Shown one piece after another: positions 1 to 8,411 of a stretch of 64,000 nt of DNA (its first letter is position 1; each line of letters begins with the position of its first letter). This DNA comes from Treponema sp. UBA1793 (GTDB lineage: Bacteria; Spirochaetota; Spirochaetia; Treponematales; Treponemataceae). A model generated the notes under the pieces. It searched no databases. It saw only the letters and a list, made by a program, of their open reading frames with translations, and had not been told where the DNA came from. The stretch is taken from the NCBI GenBank assembly GCA_002314445.1, contig DCFX01000019.1:1-64000 (forward strand), read 5' to 3'. The position numbers and the translations under genes are program-made.

Positions 1-1482
1 CAGGCTTGTCCATGCTGCGTCGTATGTCTCACCGCTTTCCGCATAGGCAAAGTGGTACCGTTTTACCGTTTCTCCGTTGTATTCCGTCTCTATGTCCGAA
101 AGCCGCCACCCGCAGATGCTTATGAACTTTCCCCTGCCGTCAGTGCGCACGTCGGGACGGATGTATGAACTGTCTTCCGACGTATCGTAGCTGAATGCGA
201 CTGTATAATTTCCTTTGTCCCCGTCATGGTCCGTATACCGTATTTCCGACGGGTAGACATAGTCACCGTCTTTTTCATATGTATACGCAATACTGTTCCC
301 GTACGGGTCTGCTTCTTTCGTCAGGTACCAGCTGAACTTCTTCAGCTTACTGCCTGCCCCCGTCCAGCTGTTGTCTTCATTCCCGTAGTATTCCGTCCGC
401 CCGTTCTTTTCAAGCACCGCCCAGTAATCGTCGCTGCTGCTCCGGTACCGCAGGATTTTTTCGTATTCCGTCTGTTTTTCATTTGTATACTCATATATCT
501 TCGTCCCGCCGCTTTCTTTCACCAGTTTCTGCGTAAGCAGGATCCCGTCCTTCATATAGCGGTCTGCTCCTTCATACTCCGGAAGCCCCAGCCTCGTGTC
601 CGTCGTTATCACGCTGCCGTACTGCACGTCGAACCCCTTCCCGCATATCCCGCTGCCGCCCCCGCTTGAATACGTCACCGCAACAGACGGCGTCATGCCC
701 GCCCTCCCCGGGGTAAGCGGCAGTTCAAACCGGAACGATGCGTCTCCGGCCGCGCTTCCCTCAAGCCCCCTGAGCGGCACAATTCCCGCCTGCGGGTCAG
801 CCGCCTCAAGGTTCTTTATGCTGTTTATGTTGAAATCAAGCGGGCTCTGGCTTTCCGGAAGCGCAAGCGTGCCGTTTATCATGTCCGTAAAATGGGTCGT
901 GACGCTCTCCAGCACGCAGTTCTGCCTGTCTACTGCCTTCTTCTCCAGCTTTATCCACTTCTGCACCTTTGTGTCGTAATACCATGTGCGCAGCGTTTCA
1001 AGCGCCGCTTTCTTACCGTTCAGGGATGGATCGTACGGAAGCTTCACCGTTACATCAGTTTTAAACTTCGTTCCGGCAGGAAGGAACCGGTAGCCGCCCG
1101 AACCCGCAGTCACATTCTGCAGTCCGTCCCCCGTATCTGCAACACGCACAAGGCGCGTAATGCTTATTTCCGTATCATGGTCAAGCGCTCCGGCGGGGAT
1201 GTCCAGCTCCGCATCTCCGAGCACAATGATACCGCCCGCAGAGGCCTTTATGAATGCTGAATTAATTTCGGGAATTATTTCCGGGGAAGGCTCTGCTGCA
1301 GGTTCTGGTACACCTGCTTTCTTATTCTCTGTATTTTCTGACTGTTCTGATTGTTTTTTCTGTTCTCTTTCTGAACAGACGGCGTCCGCACCCTTTGGCT
1401 GCGGTGCTGCAGCATACACATACAACGGATCAATGCCTGCAATATACACAAACAGTGTTACAATTGCTGCAAACTTTTTCAT
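1..1482 (-). CDS. SpvB/TcdB-type (Tc toxin, RHS-related) exported protein, N-terminal part; runs off the left edge
   Basis: The minus-strand frame is open from the ATG at 1482 to base 1 (494 codons, no stop), preceded by a good SD (AGGGAG, 1490-1495). Residues 1-25 form a signal peptide ending LYVYAA, followed by a low-complexity E/Q/K/P linker. Residues about 74-150 (GGIIVLGDAELDIPAGAL, later VKLPYDPSLN) look like a ZU5-type beta domain. Residues about 240-300 carry the SpvB family hallmark (FELPLTPGRAGMTPSVAVTY, SSGGG, GKGFDVQYGSVITTDTR), continuing with YD/Y-rich strands typical of the SpvB beta-propeller that precedes RHS repeats. In Tc toxins this part forms the cocoon/TcB region; in other bacteria it heads wall-associated RHS polymorphic toxins. 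No toxin tip is visible because the C-terminus lies outside the window. It diverges from the T2SS operon, so secretion by that system is an inference. The family call is secure; the toxin role is not proven. Confidence 0.85.
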   Translation of the reverse strand, partial: MKKFAAIVTLFVYIAGIDPLYVYAAAPQPKGADAVCSEREQKKQSEQSENTENKKAGVPEPAAEPSPEIIPEINSAFIKASAGGIIVLGDAELDIPAGALDHDTEISITRLVRVADTGDGLQNVTAGSGGYRFLPAGTKFKTDVTVKLPYDPSLNGKKAALETLRTWYYDTKVQKWIKLEKKAVDRQNCVLESVTTHFTDMINGTLALPESQSPLDFNINSIKNLEAADPQAGIVPLRGLEGSAAGDASFRFELPLTPGRAGMTPSVAVTYSSGGGSGICGKGFDVQYGSVITTDTRLGLPEYEGADRYMKDGILLTQKLVKESGGTKIYEYTNEKQTEYEKILRYRSSSDDYWAVLEKNGRTEYYGNEDNSWTGAGSKLKKFSWYLTKEADPYGNSIAYTYEKDGDYVYPSEIRYTDHDGDKGNYTVAFSYDTSEDSSYIRPDVRTDGRGKFISICGWRLSDIETEYNGETVKRYHFAYAESGETYDAAWTSL

Positions 1483-1549
1483 CCGGTTACTCCCTGTGTT
1501 TCCAGGCACAGATGATTTTTACATTTTATGTGAAAACACTTTTGGCAAG

Positions 1550-1578
1550 AGTATATATCCCTGATTCCGGAATGTCAA
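1550..1578 (-). promoter_or_regulatory. Sigma70-type promoter for the SpvB-like gene
   Basis: On the minus strand, TTGACA (1573-1578), a 17-base spacer and TATACT (1550-1555), about 68 bases upstream of the gene start. -35 is perfect and -10 is 5/6 of consensus. Read by eye; no transcription data. Confidence 0.7.
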
Positions 1579-1611
1579 ATAATAATTTATAAAAAAACAT
1601 CACAAAAGTTA

Positions 1612-1639
1612 TTGACATGTTTTAAAACGGGGATATAAT
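1612..1639 (+). promoter_or_regulatory. Consensus sigma70 promoter heading the T2SS operon
   Basis: TTGACA (1612-1617), a 16-base spacer and TATAAT (1634-1639): both hexamers perfect. The predicted start near 1646 leaves a leader of about 280 bases before gspD, containing a 39-codon ORF and a 14-bp palindrome. It lies back to back with the minus-strand promoter at 1550-1578, with 33 bases between the two -35 boxes, so one regulator bound there could act on both. Confidence 0.75.
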
Positions 1640-1727
1640 CATCTCCGAACTTATTTATTATTAATAATCTGCATTGTCTGTACACATTTTATTATTTTTA
1701 GATATATTGGAGGTATTATTTTCAGAG

Positions 1728-1847
1728 ATGCAAAATATACAACTGACTGCTGCACAAATTCAGTACCGGTACTGCGGTATTTACTGCGGGAACGGTTCAT
1801 GCAACACTGCACACCGTCAGCATATGTTTAAAATCTCAAAAAAATAA
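1728..1847 (+). CDS. Possible 39-residue small protein or leader peptide in the T2SS 5' leader
   Basis: An ATG at 1728 opens a 39-codon frame ending at TAA 1845-1847. A strong SD-like GGAGG (1709-1713) sits 14 bases upstream, longer than usual. The product has no signal peptide. Its middle carries four or five closely spaced residues of metal-site type (YCGIYCGNGSCNTAHRQH: three Cys, two His) and it ends in lysines. It could be a real small metal-binding protein, a leader peptide of the operon, or chance. I recognise no family. Confidence 0.3.
   Translation: MQNIQLTAAQIQYRYCGIYCGNGSCNTAHRQHMFKISKK
1761..1774. other. Perfect 14-bp palindrome in the T2SS leader
   Basis: CAGTACCGGTACTG is its own reverse complement. 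It lies about 120 bases downstream of the T2SS promoter, inside the 39-codon ORF. It could be an operator for a dimeric regulator or a chance palindrome. In the rest of the 1483-1926 gap I see only the two promoters and A/T-rich sequence. Confidence 0.35.
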
Positions 1848-1926
1848 AATTAATAAAAATACCGTACGGCACTTTTATTTCCGCACCAGCCATAGTAATC
1901 TTTCTGACACAGCGGGCATACTGAAT

Positions 1927-4104
1927 ATGAAAAAAGTTTTTTTGTTTTTACTTATTATATTTTTTACGTGCACATTCATACCTCTTTCCGCACAGGAAAC
2001 AGGTATATCACTTAATTTCAGAAATCAGAAAATAAGTGACATACTGGTGTCCCTGGCAGATGTCTGCGGAAAATCTCTCGTCATCGACGACAGCGTGAGC
2101 GGAACTGCAACATTCAATTTTGCGGATGCGGATTTCGATACAGCACTCAGACGTTTTACGGACTATACGCGTCTGTATTATGAAGAAAAGGACAACGTTT
2201 ATTACATAAGCCGGATACAGATTCTGCAGGGAACGGGTGCCGGCCTTTTTACGGTAAATGCCGAAGATGTCATGCCGTCAGTACTCATAAAAGAACTTTC
2301 CCGGAAAATGAATATTACTATTATGGCTGATACGTTTCCTTCAGTTCCGGCAACGGTACGCATACAGGACGCTTCTCCCGAAATGATTCTGCGCCTTATT
2401 GCATCGCGCTACGACGGTTATGATCTTGCGTTTGAAAACGGCGGCTATTTCATAAGGAACAACGGGAATGCCTCCGGTAAAAAATCCGATTCACGTTTTA
2501 CACTTACGGAAGAGAACGGAATGTATTCTCTGTCTGCACGTAAAACTTCGTTTTCCGATCTCATTACAGCTCTCTTTAAAAAAGCCGGCAGTGAATATTC
2601 TCTTATAACAAAAAATAATACATCACTCGAAAACATGTATTACGACAGGAAGGATTTTCAAACAATGCTTCTGCTTATTCTTGATCAGGCAGGATGCGAT
2701 TACACAATTAAAAATAATGTCTATTATATATTTGATCTCCAGCAGAAAGATATTTCAAAACAGCTTTCAGACACACAGTCTTTTCAACTCAGGTATCTGT
2801 CTGTGACAGATGTGCAGAGTCTTTTCCCATCTGATTTGAATACGGCCTCCCTCATCAAGGCCGACAAAAACACGAATACTTTTTATCTTACCGGAAGCAA
2901 AAAGGAAACAGAACCGGTCATAGAGTTTTTAAAACAGATAGACGTCCCCCTTGACGGCAGGTTTTACGGACAGTATACATTTTCAAATATACCGGTCAGT
3001 ACTGCAATTCCCATGATTCCAAAATCACTGTTTCTGTCCGATGCCGTCATTATTCCGAACACGTCTTCATTTGTAACGCAGACGACAAAAGAAAAAGATG
3101 AAGAATTAAAAGCATTCATAGCAAAAATAGACGTGCAGGATGCCCCCCGCGCTGTGCGGCTGAAGTTCATAAAGAGCAGTGAGCTGGTAAAATATCTCCC
3201 CCCTTCAATTGATAAAAACCGCATAACTGTTACCGGTGATACGAATGTCGTTTTTTTCACAGGCAACGACGAGCAGTACAACAGGTTCCTCGACAGCCTG
3301 ACAGTACTTGATCAGCCTGATGAGCAGATACGCTACCAGCTTCTGGTTGTACAGTATCAGAATTCCGACAGTAAAAATGTAAGCGCAAGCCTTTCTCTTT
3401 CTTCTACGTCTGATTCCCAGTCGGCAGCCATTACGGCGACACTTACAAATCTTTTCAATATTAATTTCGATGTCGTTTCGCAGTTCGGACTTCAGGCAGC
3501 AGCTTCTTTCAATGCGGAAATAACGGAAAGCAGGGCAAAGGTTCTTGCCGATACGACACTCAACGGTATTTCAGGGCAGGATATATCTTTTGAAAACAAA
3601 AACATCTACCGGTACAGGGATATCGTAACAGAGTCGTCGTCTGATTCTTATACATCAATAGTACGGGAAATATCAACAGGTCTTACAATAAAAATCAGCG
3701 GCTGGGTGTCGGGAGACGAAATGATAACAGTGTCCGTCTCGGCAGACCTTTCAAAACAGGGTTCGACCGACAGCAGCTCAAGTTCGAGCAGCTCAAGCGA
3801 TACGACAGATTCAACGCCGCCGTCCACTTCAGAAAAAACAGTTACCACGAACGTCAGAACAAAGTCAGGTGTCCCGATTATCATAAGCGGACTGCTTCAG
3901 TCGGAAACGGATAAAACAGAAACACGCGTTCCCGTCCTCGGTTCCATTCCCGTCCTCGGAGCGCTGTTCCGGACAACAAAAGATACGCTTGCTACGACGG
4001 AACTTGTTATTTATCTTGTACCGTTTGTCGAACACAACGGATCAACACCGCTGCAGGAAGAAAAAAATATACGGAGTCTGTATGACAGATATGTTGCGCA
4101 GTAA
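1927..4104 (+). CDS. gspD: Type II secretion secretin GspD
   Basis: 725 residues, the outer-membrane channel of the T2SS. Residues 1-23 are a signal peptide (ends PLSAQ). Residues about 25-95 resemble the STN/N0 fold; several N-domain repeats follow (two segments with IDVPLDG and IDVQDAPRA ends, as in secretin_N). The C-terminal secretin domain (about 480-715) has the conserved VPVLGSIPVLGALF segment and the TELVIYLVPF end. A serine-rich stretch (about 614-638) is inserted between two strands of the pore domain. There is no obvious C-terminal pilotin-binding S-domain beyond 715. The ATG at 1927 has no clear SD. It is the first gene of the operon and overlaps gspE by 23 bases. A type IV pilus secretin (PilQ) is less likely given the gspG-type pseudopilin downstream. 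Confidence 0.92.
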   Translation: MKKVFLFLLIIFFTCTFIPLSAQETGISLNFRNQKISDILVSLADVCGKSLVIDDSVSGTATFNFADADFDTALRRFTDYTRLYYEEKDNVYYISRIQILQGTGAGLFTVNAEDVMPSVLIKELSRKMNITIMADTFPSVPATVRIQDASPEMILRLIASRYDGYDLAFENGGYFIRNNGNASGKKSDSRFTLTEENGMYSLSARKTSFSDLITALFKKAGSEYSLITKNNTSLENMYYDRKDFQTMLLLILDQAGCDYTIKNNVYYIFDLQQKDISKQLSDTQSFQLRYLSVTDVQSLFPSDLNTASLIKADKNTNTFYLTGSKKETEPVIEFLKQIDVPLDGRFYGQYTFSNIPVSTAIPMIPKSLFLSDAVIIPNTSSFVTQTTKEKDEELKAFIAKIDVQDAPRAVRLKFIKSSELVKYLPPSIDKNRITVTGDTNVVFFTGNDEQYNRFLDSLTVLDQPDEQIRYQLLVVQYQNSDSKNVSASLSLSSTSDSQSAAITATLTNLFNINFDVVSQFGLQAAASFNAEITESRAKVLADTTLNGISGQDISFENKNIYRYRDIVTESSSDSYTSIVREISTGLTIKISGWVSGDEMITVSVSADLSKQGSTDSSSSSSSSSDTTDSTPPSTSEKTVTTNVRTKSGVPIIISGLLQSETDKTETRVPVLGSIPVLGALFRTTKDTLATTELVIYLVPFVEHNGSTPLQEEKNIRSLYDRYVAQ

Positions 4105-5548
4105 ATTCGACATTACATCATTCTCTTCATACCGGACAGTTCCCGGACAGTATACTGACAGTTTTATTAAAACGACGGGAGCGGTAAAAATCAGTGAAGA
4201 TCCGCATACTGTTGCCATAGCTGTAAAGGAATCAAAACTGCATGAATGCATGCCCGACCTGAAAAATTTTCACAGGGGCAGAGAGGTTTCATTCGTTCCG
4301 GTACGGGACTCGGCCTTTGAAGAATTCGTCGGAAGCATCATCGAAGGGAACGCCGAATCTCAGGAAACGCATATTCAGGACAAACAGGGATTTGTACTTG
4401 AAGACGTAAGCACGTCGTCAGTTATTAATATTATTAACGCGGTATTTCTTGAGGCTGTACGGAGCAGAGCCTCCGACATTCACATAGAACCGGGAATGGA
4501 AGAAATGTGCATACGGTACAGAATTGACGGCGTTATGAAAACGGTACGCACGCTCCGCATGGAACTCTTTGCAGGTATTACGGGCCGCCTTAAGATAATG
4601 GCGAACTTAAACATTATGGAAAACAGGCTTCCTCAGGACGGACACATACAGGTTACTGTCGAAAATAAAAAACTCGACATCCGCCTGTCTACCGTTCCCG
4701 TACAGAACGGAGAGTCTGTCGTCCTCCGGCTTTTCAATACACAGGCAGTAACACCCGACCTCGGGCGGCTCGGTTTTTCCCCTGAAATACTAGGAAAGCT
4801 GTCCCTGTCTACAGGATATCCGAACGGACTTGTCCTTATAACAGGGCCGACAGGCAGCGGGAAAACGACGACGCTTCATGCGCTGCTGTGTACCATGGAC
4901 AGACAGCGGCTGAAAATAATAACAATAGAAGACCCGGTGGAAAACAGCATACCTGGCATAAACCAGATACAGGTGCATGAAGAAATAGGGCTTGGTTTCG
5001 ACAGCCTGCTTCGCCGCGTCCTGCGTCAGGATCCCGACGTCATCATGATAGGAGAAATACGGGATAAGGAAACGGCGGAACTCGCCCTGCGCGCCGCCCT
5101 CACCGGGCATCTTATTTTTGCAACGCTTCATACGAACGACAGTATCTCTGCGGTAACAAGGCTGGAAAACATGGGACTTGAACCCTATCTGGTTGCGTCT
5201 GTGCTGCGCATGTGTACTGCACAGCGTCTCGTACGGAAGGTCTGTCCGTACTGTTCCGCAGAAGTTCCGGTTCCGGAGTCCCTGAAAAAACTTGGCAGGG
5301 AATATTCTCTGCAGGACAGCGGGATCATACGGGAAGAACGCGGATGTGAAAAATGCAGTTATACGGGTTTTTCAGGGCGGACTGTCGTGTCAGAAATTTT
5401 TATGGTGGACGATGCGGCATGCAGAAAAATCAGCAGCAGGCAGGAACTTGAAAAAGACATGTACAGTTCGCTTGCGTACGACGGACTCAGAAAAGTATTC
5501 GCCGGTGAAACGGCGCTGTCGGAACTGAAACGTGAAGGAATTATCTGA
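4082..5548 (+). CDS. gspE: Type II secretion ATPase GspE
   Basis: 488 residues; cytoplasmic hexameric ATPase that powers pseudopilus assembly. Walker A GPTGSGKT at 255-262, Asp box and Walker B (DPDVIMIGEIRD, about 316-328), and the His box GHLIFATLHTND. A zinc tetracysteine motif is present (C388/C391 and C422/C425 with CSYTGFSGR), as in GspE and PilB. The upstream in-frame ATG at 3989 lies deep inside gspD; the start at 4082 has a GGAG five bases upstream and gives the short overlap expected for translational coupling with gspD. The family is certain; assignment to T2SS rather than type IV pilus rests on the operon. Confidence 0.93.
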   Translation: MTDMLRSKFDITSFSSYRTVPGQYTDSFIKTTGAVKISEDPHTVAIAVKESKLHECMPDLKNFHRGREVSFVPVRDSAFEEFVGSIIEGNAESQETHIQDKQGFVLEDVSTSSVINIINAVFLEAVRSRASDIHIEPGMEEMCIRYRIDGVMKTVRTLRMELFAGITGRLKIMANLNIMENRLPQDGHIQVTVENKKLDIRLSTVPVQNGESVVLRLFNTQAVTPDLGRLGFSPEILGKLSLSTGYPNGLVLITGPTGSGKTTTLHALLCTMDRQRLKIITIEDPVENSIPGINQIQVHEEIGLGFDSLLRRVLRQDPDVIMIGEIRDKETAELALRAALTGHLIFATLHTNDSISAVTRLENMGLEPYLVASVLRMCTAQRLVRKVCPYCSAEVPVPESLKKLGREYSLQDSGIIREERGCEKCSYTGFSGRTVVSEIFMVDDAACRKISSRQELEKDMYSSLAYDGLRKVFAGETALSELKREGII

Positions 5549-5557
5549 GGCACAGAA

Positions 5558-6589
5558 ATGAAACACACGGGAGACGTCATATTATCATTCACAAAATCAA
5601 TGTCAGCACTTCTCTCCGCAGGACTTACCGTGCCGGAAGCGCTCTCTGTCTGTGGTACAGCGGACAAAAAGACAGCTTATGTGTGCGCATATATAAGGGA
5701 AAGGCTGTATGAAGGTATTCCCCTGCACAGCGCGATGGAATCCGTCCCCTCACTCAGATTCCCGCCGCTGTACAGCGCACTCATAAAAATCGGAGAAGAA
5801 AGCGGTTCCGTTGCCGCAGTCTTTGCAAAGCTCGCACAGTACATCGAAAGGAAAAAAAATATGCGGCGGAAAATTCTTCAGACCCTGCTCTATCCGCTCC
5901 TTGTCTGCTTTTTAACTGGAGCAGTAAGCATCTTTATTGCCGTATTTATATTCCCCCGGCTCAGGGACATCCTTGAAGCATTTTCCGCAGGCACCGGCAC
6001 GCTCGACAAAAAGCTTGAAGGGTTCAGGACGAGTATGTCTGTTTCCATGCTGCTGCTTCTTACCGTTACCGCCGCAGTCGTTCTGGCCGCTGTCCTGCAT
6101 TCAAAGTCAGGCAGAATAAAACTGCATGAAGACAGGATTATTCTCAAGCTGCCCTTTGTCGGCAAACTCGTGACAACATACTGTACACGCGATTTTTCTT
6201 TTGCAATGGAACTGCTTACCGCAAGCGGCGTACCGCTCGTCAAGTCGCTGCGGAATGCAGGCAGCGTCGTACAGAACAGCTGGTACGCAGAAGGCATATA
6301 CCGTCTCTGCGGCAGGATATCAGAAGGCAAGTCTTTTTCGGAAGCTTCACAGGGAAGCAGTATCTTTCCTGAATATGTCGTCACCTGGTTCATCATCGGA
6401 GAAAAGACGGGAAACATTCATTCCGTATTCGAACAGCTTCACAGCTATTATGAAAACGAGAATGACGCCGAACTCGGTACAGTGCTGGCAGCGGCAGAAC
6501 CGCTTTTCATATTAATAGCGGGCAGCGTTTTATTTTTTTTCGTCTGTCAGTTCGTTCTGCCGGTATTCAGTATTTTAGGAGGCCTGTAA
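5558..6589 (+). CDS. gspF: Type II secretion inner-membrane platform protein GspF
   Basis: 343 residues. Two repeated GspF cytoplasmic helical domains, each followed by membrane segments: about 107-130 (LLVCFLTGAVSIFIAVFIF), about 160-185 (MLLLLTVTAAVVLAAVL) and the C-terminal PLFILIAGSVLFFFVCQF. Family motifs include LRFPPLYSALIKIGEESGS in the first domain and FPEYVVTWFIIGEKTG in the second. GspF anchors the ATPase and the L/M proteins and may rotate pseudopilins into the pilus. It starts nine bases after gspE and ends three bases before gspG. Confidence 0.92.
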   Translation: MKHTGDVILSFTKSMSALLSAGLTVPEALSVCGTADKKTAYVCAYIRERLYEGIPLHSAMESVPSLRFPPLYSALIKIGEESGSVAAVFAKLAQYIERKKNMRRKILQTLLYPLLVCFLTGAVSIFIAVFIFPRLRDILEAFSAGTGTLDKKLEGFRTSMSVSMLLLLTVTAAVVLAAVLHSKSGRIKLHEDRIILKLPFVGKLVTTYCTRDFSFAMELLTASGVPLVKSLRNAGSVVQNSWYAEGIYRLCGRISEGKSFSEASQGSSIFPEYVVTWFIIGEKTGNIHSVFEQLHSYYENENDAELGTVLAAAEPLFILIAGSVLFFFVCQFVLPVFSILGGL

Positions 6590-6592
6590 CAA

Positions 6593-7030
6593 ATGTATAA
6601 AAAACGAACCGGAAAAAATGAGGACGGATGGTCGTTCATGGAAACGCTCATCGTCATTGCAGTCGTACTCGTTCTTACCGCCGCAGTCGGATTCATGGCA
6701 ATCGGAAGCCTGCAGAAGGCACGCCGGGCATCGGCACAAAGCCAGATAGATTCATTCTGCGTTGCGCTCGAAGCATATTTTATCGACTGCGGGCAGTATC
6801 CGACTGTTGAACAGGGACTATCCGCCCTCAGAAAAAAACCGTCGGTTGAACCGGTAAGCGACAACTGGAAAGGCCCGTATCTCTATAAGGCCCCGCCGAA
6901 AGATCCGTGGGGAAACGAATACGAATACACTGTCCCCGGTCCCGACGGAAACAGCTACGGCATCCGTTCATTCGGAGCAGACGGAAAAGAAGGAGGCACC
7001 GATGAAAACGCGGATATTACGTCATGGTAA
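6593..7030 (+). CDS. gspG: Major pseudopilin GspG
   Basis: 145 residues. A 12-residue basic leader ends in Gly, followed by WSFMETLIVIAVVLVLTAAV: prepilin-peptidase type III signal with Glu at +5, though residue +1 of the mature protein would be Trp instead of the usual Phe. The globular part has the GspG landmarks (YPTVEQGLSALRKKP, GPYLYKAPPKDPWGNEYEY, SFGADGKEGG), including the acidic C-terminal loop that binds calcium in other GspG proteins. No prepilin peptidase gene (gspO/pilD) is in the window. Confidence 0.92.
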   Translation: MYKKRTGKNEDGWSFMETLIVIAVVLVLTAAVGFMAIGSLQKARRASAQSQIDSFCVALEAYFIDCGQYPTVEQGLSALRKKPSVEPVSDNWKGPYLYKAPPKDPWGNEYEYTVPGPDGNSYGIRSFGADGKEGGTDENADITSW

Positions 7031-7211
7031 AAACGACAGCGGATATTCGCTGCTTCAGACTCTTCTTGAAACACTGTGCGTGCTTCTTGTCGTACTGGGA
7101 GCCGTAACAGTGTATACAGGTCTCATGAAAAAGGCTTCGGGAATTTTAGAACAGGAAAAGGAATATGTACAGACAGAAAATGCGGAAGTTTTACATGAAA
7201 CCGGCAGATGA
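7002..7211 (+). CDS. Very short minor pseudopilin-like protein
   Basis: 69 residues, overlapping gspG by 29 bases and starting at an ATG with a near-ideal SD (GGAGG, five-base spacer). The N-terminus is prepilin-like: a basic leader ending DSG, then YSLLQTLLETLCVLLVVLGAV as the hydrophobic helix. Position +5 is Gln, not Glu. Only about 30 polar helical residues follow the membrane segment, so there is no room for the usual globular domain of GspH/I/J. It may be a degenerate or helix-only minor pseudopilin. Its place between gspG and the next pseudopilin supports a real gene. Confidence 0.65.
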   Translation: MKTRILRHGKNDSGYSLLQTLLETLCVLLVVLGAVTVYTGLMKKASGILEQEKEYVQTENAEVLHETGR

Positions 7212-7617
7212 CGGCGGATTTACATTCATAGAATCTCTCTCCGCCATTGCAATGACGCTCGTACTTTCGGCAGCAGTCTGCATTCTGTTTGTTACACTGC
7301 TGTCTGCACGTCCGAAAGGAAGCAGCAGCATACTGCTCGCCGTACAGCTTGCACGGGCAGATACACTCATACGTGAAAAGGCCGGGGAAATAATTATTCC
7401 GTACTGGGAACGGGGGGCTGATGCATCCGCCGTTTTTACGGCAAAACTGCTTGCAGAAAAAAAACTCAGCACAACAACGGTTGTGGACGTCGAAAATCTG
7501 TATGATTCAAAAAAAAGAATCCGCGGCGCCGCGGTTGACTATAAAATCGCCGGCAGCCCGGATATTTTCCGTACGTGCGCTCTGTTCGGTTCAATACCGG
7601 CAGCAGGAACAGAATGA
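7195..7617 (+). CDS. Minor pseudopilin (GspI/GspJ-like)
   Basis: 140 residues from the ATG at 7195, chosen because GGAAG lies five bases upstream and the resulting leader (MKPADDGG) is a normal short prepilin leader; in-frame ATGs at 7165 and 7180 are alternatives. The cleavage site is followed by FTFIESLSAIAMTLVLSAAV with Glu at +5. The remaining about 100 residues are a small mixed domain with little recognisable similarity. It overlaps the preceding gene by 17 bases and the next by four (ATGA). Likely a tip pseudopilin of the T2SS; whether H, I or J cannot be decided by eye. Confidence 0.75.
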   Translation: MKPADDGGFTFIESLSAIAMTLVLSAAVCILFVTLLSARPKGSSSILLAVQLARADTLIREKAGEIIIPYWERGADASAVFTAKLLAEKKLSTTTVVDVENLYDSKKRIRGAAVDYKIAGSPDIFRTCALFGSIPAAGTE

Positions 7618-8411
7618 AAGAAGTCATACTCGTACTTATACTCATGCTTTTTATCCTCTCACTCGGAAGCCTGGCAGCCGCAGGAAACAGATATGTCAGG
7701 AATTCCGAAACGATAAAAGAGGAACAGCGCAGCGCATTCTCCGTACTCGATTCCGTAACGGAACGTATGCAGGCATTCACAAAACAGGATGCAGACATTC
7801 CGGACGCGGGCATACTAGCGGATATTGAAGAAGACTGCAGCAGCTGCAATCTTAAAATATCGGATGTCTCAAGCGGCATCAATACGCGTTTTTTTCCGGA
7901 AAGTATCGTTGCAGACGAAAAAGTAAAAACGCTGGTTTCGGTAAAAGACGGTTCGTCTCCTGAAGTCTGCTACGGCTGGATTAATATCACTACTCCGAAT
8001 AAGGCTGCTCTTGCGGCAGCTGAAAAATCATTCGCCACAGACGATGTCGGAAAACTTTTCCCTCTGGTAAACACTATGCCCCTGACGAATGTCTACTATC
8101 TTTCAGACGACTGCCTTGCAGCACTCCTTGACGCAGTTTCTGTAAAGAGCCTGCCGCGCAGAACGGCATTCCTCACAGCTGTTAAAAACAGAGAACTCAA
8201 AAACAGTGATGACATAAAAAAGGTGCTCGGTATAACGCACAACGCAGCCGCACTCTGCCTGTTCGGGATAAAAACGTCGTTCTGGAAAGTAACGTTCAGC
8301 AGCGGGAGATTCGTCATCACCGGCATCTATGCGGCCGTTCCTGACAGAACCGCGGATACTTTTGCAGTACAGAAATACGTACTGGTGGAGCGTTATTATG
8401 CAGTTCCATGA
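7614..8411 (+). CDS. gspK: GspK-like minor pseudopilin
   Basis: 265 residues from the ATG that overlaps the previous stop (ATGA). The N-terminus is MKEVILVLILMLFILSLGSL, a membrane helix starting almost at the Met with no Gly-ending prepilin leader and no Glu5; GspK also lacks Glu5, but the missing leader is unusual. The size fits GspK, which is the largest minor pseudopilin. Residues about 150-215 (NTMPLTNVYYLSDDCLAALL and following) resemble the SAM-like helical insert of GspK, and the C-terminal strands end VLVERYYAVP. The call rests on position, size and this pattern, so it is moderate. Confidence 0.6.
   Translation: MKEVILVLILMLFILSLGSLAAAGNRYVRNSETIKEEQRSAFSVLDSVTERMQAFTKQDADIPDAGILADIEEDCSSCNLKISDVSSGINTRFFPESIVADEKVKTLVSVKDGSSPEVCYGWINITTPNKAALAAAEKSFATDDVGKLFPLVNTMPLTNVYYLSDDCLAALLDAVSVKSLPRRTAFLTAVKNRELKNSDDIKKVLGITHNAAALCLFGIKTSFWKVTFSSGRFVITGIYAAVPDRTADTFAVQKYVLVERYYAVP

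Noticed and set aside
226..1260. Plus-strand open frames of over 100 codons opposite the SpvB-like gene
   Set aside because: They lack ribosome-binding sites and known motifs and are shadows of a minus-strand frame with clear domain signatures.
3989..4081. Upstream extension of gspE starting inside gspD
   Set aside because: It would overlap gspD by more than 100 bases, and the ATG at 4082 has a proper SD.
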